From Perkinsus olseni (Eukaryota > Perkinsozoa > Perkinsida > Perkinsidae), in the NCBI GenBank assembly GCA_013115135.1, contig JABANP010000025.1, positions 186,001-250,000 on the forward strand: a stretch of 64,000 nt of DNA. Direction: 5' to 3'. The number at the start of each line of letters is the position of its first letter. Positions within the stretch are counted from its first letter, which is position 1. This document shows positions 1-10,032 of this stretch, piece after piece. A model generated the notes under the pieces. That model saw only the letters and a list, made by a program, of their open reading frames with translations, had not been told where the DNA came from and ran no database searches. The translations under genes were made by a program, and so were the position numbers.

Positions 1-3000
1 AGGTCGCCCTATGGAAGTACTGTCCATATCTGAGAACGCATCGAGTATGACTGACGGCAACCAGGTGTTCCACCGCGGCTGAGTTATCAATGCCTGAAGT
101 GTGGACTTACTGTTCACTCTCATTTACTCGTTATTGCGTTAGTATTGAAAACGGGTGTCGGGTTCGAACCGAGTACATGTAAATTTTGCATTAGTATACT
201 TCCGAGTTATACGAGAAAACGCGTCAAAGCAGCATGATGAATGAATGACAAAGCGCGCCGTAGCAATAGGCCAGCGAGTGGTTGAATGTGCATCCCAGTT
301 CTCCCACATGTTGTGCACGTCTCGGTGCTCCACGTTCCCACTGTGTATCAAATCACGGTCCATAGACACCTGACGAGGAGGCTATGCCGACCACACTTCT
401 TAGCTCTGTGCAGCCCTACCTCCGGACCATTGAAGACACTAGGCTCGTTCATGTCGTTCCATGTGTAAAAGCCTGCATTAGTTCCATCAGGCTTGGAGTA
501 ACTACATCACCGGGAAGAGTGAACCCTAACGGAGGATATTCGTCTCATGATAGATGCTAATAGCATCCATCATGGATGAACATGTTGCGGTATTAATGTG
601 ATACCCGTACTGATTGACGCGATAAGTCATAGTGTGGCGACAGAGGTGACTTGCAACACGCCGGGAAGCACCCTCATTTCGGCCTCACCTCGCCCACCAC
701 TCGCGGACGGTTGAATTTGTGAAATCAGGGTAAACACTGGTGCCGGGCCAGCAGTGGCCACTGTAGACCTCGTCAGGCTTCTCCTTGTTCCATGTTGTTA
801 TCTCAACACACAACTCATCCACACGAGCTCATCAAAGCCGCACTCGCCTTACCATCTTAGGCCTCCAGTGGCCGCTGTAATCGGGATTGGGTTTAGTAGG
901 GAACCACCCATTCACCATCCTCATCATCATTCCACTCCTCAGGCTTCACCTAAGAAGAACGGCTATCCACTGGAAGGATCTGTCGAGCACTCACTGCTTC
1001 GAGGTCCAAGATGGTCTCAGTGTCGTTCCAATTGGCTGACACAAAACACCGTCCTGTACGCTACACGAATACTGAGCACCCTTGACGTGCCTCCAAGCCA
1101 GGCATCCCCTCAGGGACGCGGAGAATCACAGAGGGAGCGTCAGTGCCGCACATGAGAGGAAGAGGTGTAGACGATAGACATCACCTGGTTTCTCATCTTC
1201 AGGGTCGGCGATCATCTCGTACGCACGTTTCTTAACGAAAACATCTCTCTCGAGGCCTTCGGAGTACACAAAGTACCTAGAGAGGAAAACAAGGGAGCAA
1301 CAGCTGGTAACGAACACTTGGGAGCGACCGGCCGTCCTCAAGAAGACCCCCAGCCTTGCCAGTGATTTTCGACTCATCGGCCTCGAGATTCCAGCGTAAT
1401 CACGGCGTGCTCAAGACCACGAAGAAAGGTAAAATGAAGAAATATTCAGCCCACAGAAGAGCTGAGAGTGAACACGGTATTTACGTCGGCATCCTGTTTG
1501 ATATGCGGGTCCACGATAGTGACCATCTCGCGGCCGCCAGCTTTGAGCTCTTCCAGCATCTCTTTAGGGTGGGGAAAGTACTTATCATTCCACGTATGAT
1601 ACCTGAACTCGGCCATGTGGGGAGCCACTACCACACAAGGCCACTCAGAATTGCTTGCCCCCCCACCAAGTTCCCTAACGTCCGTGCAACGGCACTATTC
1701 GACGGCTGCAGCACTACTACCCTCATCAGAAGGAGGAGTGGTCGACAAAAAAAACGTAGGAAGAAGGGCTATACACGTAAACCGTACCACACTTCTCCTA
1801 CTTCTTATGGTCAGTATGCTCGATATCGAGCCAGACAACATCAACAGGAATATTATATTTATCAAAATTGGCCACGAGCTCCCGCACGTCGGCCTCGTCC
1901 TGAGAGCGGCATATCCAACCGCTCTAGCTCCCATGCAATAGCCAACCTTATAGTTCCACCGGCACTGGTGCTTCCCCAGGCTGAAGAGGGGAGGGAGAGG
2001 GGCCAACCCCGTAAGTGTGTGATAAGACCGTAGTATCTATGATAGAGAGACTCGTGGATGAGACGGGCGAGAGTATCTTACCCTGTCCGGAGTACGGTGG
2101 GGGAACAGGAATAGGTCGATGACACCAGATTCCGAAGCAAACCACGCACTCATCGATGCCGGCTCCGCGGTGGAGCCGCCGGCTGAAACGAGGGGTCGAT
2201 TGAGAGCACTGGACGGAGTTGAACGCGCATCATCATTCTGTCTAGGAATGGTATCCTACAGCCCATGAGCCCCTCTATCAAGGAGCTCCAAGTCCCGGTA
2301 TCTTTACGTTGGGACAGAGAGACGAAAGTGTCGGATGGATTGAGCCAGAGCACGGACGAGGTTGTCGCTTCAGTGGTGACCTCCGATACCTGGACTCGTT
2401 ATAGCATGTGCAGTGGCAGGAGTGCTTACAGTAGTCCTTTTGTCGAACTGCTGTATGGCGGTGAGGATAGGGATTGCCCCGTAGATGGCAGCTTGACTGT
2501 CCATCTCGTATTCAAAAACATCGAGGTTGAAGAACCTATGATAACGAACGTGATACCCGAAGGAACGATTTGCCTGTGATGAGTCAAATTTTTGGGCCAT
2601 ATTCTACAAGCTATGATGAAGGGAATATTTGGTCTTCGTCCCCAGCACACCACCAGTGTTCATCGTAGACATCGACTCGGAGTACTAGAGTACCAACAGC
2701 GTGGGGTCCAAAACTGCCATTCCCGACGTCGGCCTGTGAGCCTCATCCCGAATGAGCTCACCGATAGAGGGCGTCATCCTCATCCCCGCCAGGCCTCAAC
2801 TTCAGCGCCGTCGAGGCGTGCTCGGGTAGTCCGTAGGCCGCTGGGACTCGACCGTGGAAGGTGACATCAAGACCCACCAGGGACGGGCCTGTTCGGGAGA
2901 CTTCCTACCAGTGCCCATCCCGTCTTTTCATCTCACCGTAAGGCTTGTGATCGGTGTGGCTGTGGAATCTCTCTTCCCAGAGGTCAGTGTGGTCCCCAGG

Positions 3001-4154
3001 AGAGCATGCGGGGTCAACGTAGGAGTCAGGTGGGATGGAGAGCCCATAAGGGCTGCAGTGAAGAAAGTGGAGGTAGGCTAAGCGGGGTGTTTACCATTTA
3101 TCGTTTCGCTTATGTCTGGTGCCTTCAACGACCAACTGCTGCTGACCATTTATGGTCTGCACGACGTGACCGTCCACCGAGAGCGTGAGAATCTGAGGTT
3201 AAAGCATGTCTTTAAGAAACGGCGGCTCTATGGCGGAACGCAATCGGCTGGAGGAGAACCAATCACCCCGAACGAGGAAAAATATCAACCTACCGCTTTG
3301 TCGTGGTCCAGCTCGACCGTCGTTGCGTCACCGAGGTCGAACGAAGAGGTGGCTGACTGAACCAGAAACGCGGATACTATTCAAGACAGCCTCATCGAGA
3401 GCCCGACCTTAGCGTCGAATGAATATCTAATCCCTCTGTGCGGCCTGAGCTGGTCTTCGCGTATAACGTCATTGGCAGGTACACGGTAACTGAACATACA
3501 CGTACTTAGAAGCGCAGAGGACAGTTCCTCTCACCACCCACCGCTGGCGCACGTCTCTGACAAGCTCCTCGTTCTCATCGATGGTGAAGCGTATAGTGTT
3601 GTCATCATAAAATCGTAACTAGATGACGCGGCAGTAGCTCCTCGCCGCTACAAGTGCTGCGTCACCTCGAAGTTGAGGGGTGCAGAAAATTCCTCCGGCA
3701 GAGCTGAGTGGCGCAACTTCCCTTCGAAAAACCGACTGGGAGGTCTCCTCCAACGCTGCCCGTGGCACCTGCTCAGAAGAGACCTTCGACGCTCTCGCAT
3801 CAGCAGACCTCTCCAGGCAACCGGGAAGCTAGCAGGACTATAGGCGCATGATGCGCATGATGAGTCATCATGAACCAGTGTGATGCGCCGCGCATCACAT
3901 CCTAGAACCAGTTCACTCTTCCTCAGCGTATTCGCCTTTATACAGCGATCTAATCATGGAGATGTCATCGCTATCGGCCAATACCGAACTGGACCCGCTC
4001 GACCCAAACTGACCATATAAGGCTTCCTGGTCCCTTCCGGTAGTCGAGTCCATGACCGATATCTGTCACAGAAGCTGCTCTGCGTACATGTCTTAAACTT
4101 GCTCTTGTCAACGGCGATTATGAGCGGTAGGAGGGCGATGAACAGGAGCACCAT
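1..4154 (-). CDS. Glucosidase II alpha-like GH31 alpha-glucosidase, copy A (3' end outside window)
   Basis: Family role: removes alpha-1,3-linked glucose from N-glycans in the ER lumen, or acts as a secreted alpha-glucosidase. On the minus strand the gene opens at 4154 with a hydrophobic signal peptide ([14 protein letters not shown]) followed by [16 protein letters not shown], the N-terminal motif of the alpha subunit. Later exons show [16 protein letters not shown] (about 1945-1995), [10 protein letters not shown] (about 1812-1845), a block ending [11 protein letters not shown] (about 1495-1605), [15 protein letters not shown] with the catalytic Asp (about 425-470), [18 protein letters not shown] (about 305-363) and YGQYFH at the window edge. 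Exons are short and separated by GT-AG introns. The acid/base and C-terminal exons lie beyond position 1. This copy faces away from the plus-strand array, and its DNA is clearly diverged from copies B-F. I saw no disabling change in the exons I read, but not every splice was resolved. Confidence 0.85.
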
Positions 4155-5252
4155 TGCTCTGCGCCCGAAGAGCGTATAAGTAGAGAAAACTAACAGGGGA
4201 TCAATTCTTCCCCGACCTTCAGCGAGGAGGGGCTATCTACGACTCAAGTGACCCCTTTCGACTATGGTGGAATCAGTTTCACCTACGGAAACCCGAGGCG
4301 AAGTACGCACTACTAGAATCAATGCCGCAAAGGTTGGCTCTGAGTGCGGCCCGAGAGTAACCACAAGGCCGCCCGAACGCGGATGAAACTTCGACTTCCG
4401 CGGCCAGCACGTTCCACTCAGATCGTTCTGACACCTCCGAGACTTCCGGTCGACCCATCGGAGTGAGAACTATCAGCTCAAGCTGGTCGTGACGACCTTC
4501 GTATGGGGAGCCACCTAATGCATGCCTGAGGAGCTCCTCTAATAAGTGTACCACTCGTCAGCACTGAATCCTCTGGACGACCAGAGCTGAGGACCAATCC
4601 GACTTTACCGAACTGAGCTGGCCATCGTGAGATTCATTATCTTATTTTAATGTCATTCGCCCACTTCTGCATGGGCTTTTCGGCGAAGGTGTCGGGCCGA
4701 CTGCAACTGTTCGTGAGTCTTCCGAAAATAACTCAAGCAAGAGAGGCCTAGCGTCCATGGCCACGCAGAAGGCCACTGAGTTGGGTCACACGAGCCGAGA
4801 GGGTACAATTGTCCTCGAGTTACCTCCGGTGTGCAATTCAACAGTCGCAAAACGGGTCCACGGAGAGCAGAGAGCTGTCGAGGCAAAGGGCCTGAACATC
4901 GCACCTGAGCACCCTAACATGTCGACCGTTCACATAGGGAACGGGTCGAGATATGCACGCATGCACACGATCGTACGCATTAAAGCTCCCCGTGATCGTA
5001 GCATGGTTCGACTGAGTTGAAACTCGCATCATTTGGTTACGTCAGAGAGGTGGAGCGAAAGTGCGCTTCTTATTGGACACCATTCAAAAGTGCGCTGAGG
5101 CGAGGGACAGGCGTTGTGTCACTCCTGTCGCAAAAGCATCTTCCCTTTCACGTGACGCCAGCGGGGTTGATGCACTATAAGACTTTCGTTTACTTACGAA
5201 TAATAGATTTTCTTGAGGGCCTTGCAAGGTCGAGTGTCTCTCTGTAGGCCAT
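4155..5252. other. Divergent intergenic region between copy A and the EDR2_C-like gene
   Basis: About 1.1 kb separates two divergently transcribed genes and should hold both promoters. Open frames here are short, overlap on both strands and match nothing I recognise. I see no tRNA, repeat array or recognisable promoter element. Confidence 0.5.
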
Positions 5253-5268
5253 CTTTGACTTCAGTTCA
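5253..5268 (+). promoter_or_regulatory. Putative trans-splice (spliced leader) acceptor upstream of 5269
   Basis: A pyrimidine-containing stretch ends in TTCAG five bases before the ATG at 5269 (TTTGACTTCAG, then TTCA, then ATG). An AG this close to the start, in a genome where several other genes show the same arrangement, fits a spliced-leader acceptor. An ordinary 5'-UTR intron acceptor is the alternative. Confidence 0.35.
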
Positions 5269-6492
5269 ATGGGTTGCAAACATAGTACTCTTATACTCGA
5301 GCCAGTCCCTTTACTGCCTCCCGACAAGGCGACGAGCGAGACACGATCCACTCTGGAGAGCGAGAATAGGGCAGACCGTAATCGGCAGGGGTCTGGGACG
5401 TCGAGGATGCTGTCTAAAGGGGTCTCCAGTGTTGGGCTTTCCGGAGCGGACTCTGGTGGATCTGAATCACCGCCGACCGTGATGGCCCCTACGCCGGAAC
5501 CTGAAGAGCCTATTAAAATTGCCGCCGAGTTGAAGCGGCCCGACTCGGCTGGAGCTCGGGGTTCTGGACCGCCCGGAGGAGACAATCGGGAGCAGTTAGC
5601 AGTGCTTCCGCGGGGGGAGGAATCGACAGCTGATGGACTTAAGAAGTTGAAGGCACCAGCTGGGAATGACTACTCCAAGTTGTCTAAGTCATTATCATCC
5701 GCCAGTTTTGAATCGGCGCTCTCTGGAGACGAAGGATCAGCTTCCTCGGATGAGAAGAGACTTCGGGTGATCAGCACGGATAAGCTGGTAAAGGAGCTAT
5801 CTAAGAGGATGGTCGGTGAGGAAGAGGCCGCCAGGAAAGCGCCGAACCCTATAGCCCAGGTGCAGAGGCTGAGGACCTTTTATGGCTTCCGTAAGAGGGT
5901 CAATACATACACGGACTTGTCGCATCATCCGAATGATCTTTGGTGGAGCGAGGCTCACAATGATTGCGCCAAAATCACCAACGATATGGGGCCGTCACCG
6001 AGGCTGCTCTCGGAGGTTATCAAGGTTAGAGTTGTCCGACGGCCGAAGGAGGAGCTCGATTCTGACATGTCGTATTTCTCTGACTACGTATCTATGGGCA
6101 TGGCGAATCCTGAGCGAAGATATTTTGTTTTCAAGTTGGGTCTAGGTGACCATATTGTGGTCACACTTTCGGAGGTTTATGATGACGAGGCCTACGAGAG
6201 CCTCTTCAATGAATATACTCCTGAGCAAATGCTCATGGAGCGTATGAAGTTCATCACTTGTCCGGCTAATCTGGTCGTACCTGTACCACTACTCGGGCCC
6301 AGATCTGCTCAGACGTTGGGGGTTTATTTTGGCATGAATAATGTCTCTTGTCAGTATTGCTCTACTCCCTTACCGGACGGAGAAGCACTGCGCTTCGTTT
6401 CTGTCTACATTGACATTTACAGCAAATGGATTCTGCGGAGGACCATTCCGTCCCTTGCTTTCACCGTCGGAAGGATCAGTGACTTTTCCTAG
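5269..6492 (+). CDS. Putatively N-myristoylated protein with EDR2_C (DUF1336)-like C-terminal domain
   Basis: Single open exon of 407 codons. It starts MGCKHST: Gly2 is a candidate N-myristoylation site and Cys3 a candidate palmitoylation site, so membrane attachment is likely. Residues 5-160 are Ser/Gly/Pro/Glu-rich and probably disordered. The C-terminal 200 residues resemble the EDR2_C (DUF1336) lipid-related domain. RYFVFKLGLG, then RMKFITCPANLVVPVPLLG, then a Tyr-Phe pair and FVSVYIDIYSKWILRRTIP follow the family order (N.Q-type strand, RFKLIP, LLG, then EVDVDIGSS..AR). The family is linked to lipid binding and membrane trafficking in plants and protists. The frame stops shortly after GRISDF, where the family usually continues about 30 residues, so a further small 3' exon is possible. 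The domain call rests on pattern alone and could be wrong. The ORF itself is secure from its length and composition. Confidence 0.6.
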   Translation: MGCKHSTLILEPVPLLPPDKATSETRSTLESENRADRNRQGSGTSRMLSKGVSSVGLSGADSGGSESPPTVMAPTPEPEEPIKIAAELKRPDSAGARGSGPPGGDNREQLAVLPRGEESTADGLKKLKAPAGNDYSKLSKSLSSASFESALSGDEGSASSDEKRLRVISTDKLVKELSKRMVGEEEAARKAPNPIAQVQRLRTFYGFRKRVNTYTDLSHHPNDLWWSEAHNDCAKITNDMGPSPRLLSEVIKVRVVRRPKEELDSDMSYFSDYVSMGMANPERRYFVFKLGLGDHIVVTLSEVYDDEAYESLFNEYTPEQMLMERMKFITCPANLVVPVPLLGPRSAQTLGVYFGMNNVSCQYCSTPLPDGEALRFVSVYIDIYSKWILRRTIPSLAFTVGRISDFS

Positions 6493-6975
6493 TAGACTAT
6501 GAAAAGGCTCTCATTTACTCAAGCTTCCGTCTGGTCTGTACGGAAGAAGGAGTCGCATTGATGAATAAGTGATGACAATGATGATGAAGCATCAACCACA
6601 TCACCATCATCAGGTCGACTCCTCACAGTGTAAGATAATGTTACTTTTCTTCTTCGTCGTCGTCGTGGTGGTGATGAATGGCCGATTTAGTAGTGCCACG
6701 CCAATGGGGTGTCATGTAGCGTTTCCTTGCACCATTATTCGTCGACCATCTCATTACCTTTATCTGTCTATGAGGATCTAGTGTTACCATCCCTGTTGAT
6801 GGCTGTCAAATTCGCTTCTTTCCAGCTACTGTACTTCTATGTTTACATAGCTACGAGTTGCTGTCCCACATACACCTCCGCGGTTTTTCATCAACTGCCA
6901 GCTCGTCTCGCGTCCACTGGGGGCTACCAGGTACCCACTTCGCAACTAGGTTACTTTAATTTGTTTGCACATTCC
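6493..6975. other. Intergenic region with trinucleotide low-complexity tract
   Basis: Positions about 6568-6680 are built from ATG/CAT/CAC and CGT/GGT-type triplets, which produce a fake Met/His/Val-rich reading frame. The rest is the probable 5' flank of the kinase gene. An AG followed by a short AT-rich leader precedes the ATG at 6976. Confidence 0.45.
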
Positions 6976-8816
6976 ATGACTGACACTGAGAACACCGAAT
7001 TCGACGGTACGGCAGCAGCGGACCAGCTCCAGCGGAAGTTAGAGATCGCTTCAGCTCTTAAGGTTATAAGGGACATATGGGAGGGATTATTCGGCAAGCT
7101 CGAGGAATTTTCGTATTAGGCGGCCTATCAGCGTAGTTCGAACTCGTGCCGTTGCGGTCATAGCGAGCGGCTCCGGATTGTCGCTCGGAATTGATTCTCC
7201 TATTCTATAGGTGCCTTTTGATACAGTTCACCCGGCCAAAGGGGCTGATGGTATGCTTAGCGATCAGTACGAGGCTAAGACTAAAGATGGAGAGCCGCTA
7301 TTTGTAGTGCAACGGCGCAGTCCTGGTTACCTTGGTTTTAGTCGGAATACAGTGTTCTTCTTCTCCGCGCGGAGGGAGTTGGGGGTGCCAACGCCTACGG
7401 CTGCTTCGCGCGATGCTGCAATTATTCGATGAGACGCGGTGGACTTGTGGGCGTTAGATCGCGATTCAGTCTGTCGCTTCTTCGACTAGCGCAGAGAGTT
7501 GATTCGAACGTGGTCTCTGCTTTTCACCTCTTGGGTGTATTAGCTTCGCCTGTCGTGCATCCGACGAAGCATGAATAAAGTTTGAGAAGTCCTTGTCAGG
7601 TTAAGTATCTGCCAGCTAAAGGCTTTGCTCATGACTTTTGTCTAGAGTTGGATGTGTATGGCCGTGAACAGAGCTGTCTAGCATTCTTCAATGAAGCTGG
7701 CATTCATGGTGAGCTCAAAGCAGCGTTGTCAGTACCCCTGTATTCTATCTTGTCAGAAAAGCTTCGGGACATCCCCGATTGCCGTTTGTACCTCCCTGGG
7801 CTCTACTACAGTGATGACAGGATAATCGCTATGGACAATTTGGTGAAGTCGCGCAATTTCGAGCCTTATCACATGGAGGATCCAATGAGTTACTCGCTGG
7901 CGGCCGATGTAGTGCCTGGCTGGTAGGATGAATTTTACGACGTTCTTCGTCATTCTCAGTGCATCAAAGCTCTGGCGTACTTCCACGCGGTAGTGCCTAT
8001 CGAAGCAGCCCGTTCCCGTTATCTGAAGCCGCGTGAGGCGACCCATCACGTTATGGGCAAAATTCTGGATGAAGGGATTGCGTACCTCGAGAAGGCGGGC
8101 GACTCATTGATAGGTGAGAGGGGGATCCGCGCGGAGAGGTCGTGGGCCCATCGGGGAGTCGTAGATTCGGAAGCCCGAGATATCATCGTCAAGAACAGAG
8201 ACTTTATCCAAGACGTGATGGTCGGCAATCCGAACAAGCTGACCATAGGCGATGCCATCCTAGTAGTGGCACACGAGGATATGTGGAGCAACAACATCAT
8301 GACCCATCAGCGGGAGGATGGTAGACGTGCTTGATGACCGAGTCGCTTGTAGGGGCTGTGGTAGGTACAATGGAGATCGCCATTGTGGACCATCAGTTCC
8401 CGGAGGTTGATACTCCGAGCGTGGATATTGTGTTTTTTATCTTCTGCTCGATGGCTGTTGATGAGAGACGTAATCTTGCCCTCTAGAGGTTCAATAATCA
8501 CTGACTTGACCACGCCGTAGGTGCCCACCTGAAAGATCTCGTCCAACTTTACGCTGAGACCTTCGCTGCTGCTTCGAAAGAGTACCCTTCATCCGCACAA
8601 GTGATGGATGATATCTCCTCTCGAAATAGTCTTCGACGGGGTGCAGCTAAAGCCATCGGCATGATGATATCAGGCAAGCACTGCAGCTGGACGGCGAAGA
8701 GAGGACCGTCGATTCCCCCATCAGGTGGTTGCGATCTTTTCCTTGGACATACGCCCGAAATGAATAAGCGGTTCGTCGAGGCTCTGAAAGATCTCACGGA
8801 GATGCTAGACTGTTGA
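6976..8816 (+). CDS. CHK/EcKinase-like small-molecule kinase (choline-kinase-like fold)
   Basis: Multi-exon gene. The likely start is ATG 6976 (MTDTENTEF). Exon about 7211-7400 carries an N-lobe-like segment (MLSDQYEAKTKDGEPLFVVQRR). The exon from about 7600 has YGREQSCLAFFNEAG, then LYLPGLYYSDDRIIAMDNL, the pattern of the CHK kinase-like/EcKinase (DUF1679) group. The next block has ALAYFHAVVP, then AHEDMWSNNIM (8268-8300), the Brenner-type catalytic loop with Asp and Asn, normally HGDLWxxN. After a short intron comes IAIVDHQFPEVDTPSVDIV, the metal-binding D-[FH]-Q motif followed by the family's DL/DI helix. The last exon ends KRFVEALKDLTEMLDC at 8816. The family phosphorylates small hydroxylated substrates (choline-like, ecdysteroid-like); the substrate here is unknown. 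Oddity: an in-frame TAG at 7924 between VVPGW and DEFYDV, discussed as a finding. Exon borders are approximate. Confidence 0.7.
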
Positions 8817-10007
8817 TAATTCTACTTTATCGAGTTTCTAATTTTATGTGACATAAAATATGTTCTCATCCCTGTGGACTTGCGTCGTTAAGTACTCCCG
8901 GGAACGAGCGCCTCCTCATTCTCGTCACGCTGGGGCGGTGCGTAATTCTCATTATTTGCCGCGGCATGGGAGCGTTCTCAGAAGATCTCGGGTAAGTGGA
9001 AGCTAACACATACCATACCGATGCGATTCAAGAACACCGTCGTCGCCATGCAACCCTCATCATCGCGATACAAATGCAACATGAGGTTCGAATGCCGTCA
9101 CGAGTTATCTTTGGAACCGCTCGGAGTCTATCGTGCTGACGGCGGAGCGTTCATCTCGAACTTCTCCGCGCCCAATCTACTGACCTGGAACGACTAGCAT
9201 CGCATTTTGTCGCAACAGCCGTGGGCATGCTGGGAGATAAGCGCTGATTCAAGTGAAACTGATACTGATGGCGCGAATGAAAGCAGCAGCCTCAGGGGTA
9301 GGGCCCACCGACCGGCCCAAGCCAGCGAGCGGTTCTTGGTTTGGCCCCGACTCGGTACTCCAGAGGCCGTCCAGGCGTTCGGGACGATGAACTCGAAGCT
9401 TTTCACTAAGGAGCCCTTAGTAGAGACTTGTGACAAAGAAAGTGAGTCTCACCTTAAGATTACCACCGGCCACCCCGGTGACGGCTGTTCCGCTCTCGGC
9501 GCCGTTTGATGTAGCTGGAACATTCGCAGCTGCGCCTTGGAGGTTGTTAGCGCCGAGGATGCCACCCGCGGTGCCTCCTTCGCCCGACTAAGTTATTGCT
9601 TCCTGTACTACACACGCAACGAGTGTCCTCGTACTCTGTACAGCAGGTAGGAGTACATATGGCTGCTGAGTGATAAGGGCAAGCCCCGAGCGTGTTCCCT
9701 CATTCTGGGCCTCACGTCACGTGACTCACGTGCCCTTTTCCGCTAGTTGGGCGCAGAATCGCCGTGGATCGTGGGCTGGGTTGCTCAAGGCACGAAGCAT
9801 AGTTGAGGGCTGTAGCTTCATGAAGGCGGTGCGAGAGAATCATGCAATGCTACTAAACGAGTTGTACGGCGTTGGTGAACGGTGAGCTGTCTATTTCTTG
9901 AACGCATTTGGTGACCTCGCAGCGATCGATGTCCACGTACAGCTGAATGGCAATGAACAATGGACCGAGTGCGGGGACCTCGGTGAGGTCACCTCGCAAG
10001 AAAAAAC
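8817..10007. other. Spacer between kinase gene and GH31 copy B; possible minus-strand exons
   Basis: No firmly supported gene. On the minus strand about 9455-9600 translates to a Gly/Ala/Asn-rich stretch (GGTAGGILGANNLQGAAAN) running into a good donor (AAG then GTGAGACT). A second open block follows at about 9195-9435, so a small minus-strand gene is possible but unproven. On the plus strand 9021-9197 is a 58-codon frame with no recognisable motif. From about 9690 the sequence matches the 5' flank of copy D (about 24330-24666), marking the left edge of a duplicated block. Confidence 0.35.
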
Positions 10008-10032
10008 TGAATCAATTCAGTTGGCTCACTCC
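10008..10032 (+). promoter_or_regulatory. Conserved acceptor-like leader before GH31 copy B
   Basis: TGAATCAATTCAG followed by TTGGCTCACTCC and then the ATG. The same 25 bases occur before copy D (24642-24666), and copy E has a closely related version at the same 12-base distance from its ATG. Conservation of the AG and its distance suggests a spliced-leader trans-splicing acceptor. Confidence 0.4.

Noticed and set aside
148..172. tRNA-like T-loop (GGGTTCGAACC)
   Set aside because: No matching D-arm, anticodon arm or acceptor stem around it; it falls in an intron of copy A.
1356..2033. 225-codon plus-strand frame
   Set aside because: Lies antisense to well-conserved GH31 exons of copy A on the minus strand; its composition is that of a shadow frame.
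6569..6781. Met/His/Val-rich 70-codon frame
   Set aside because: Produced by ATG/CAC/CGT triplet low-complexity DNA; no conserved motif.
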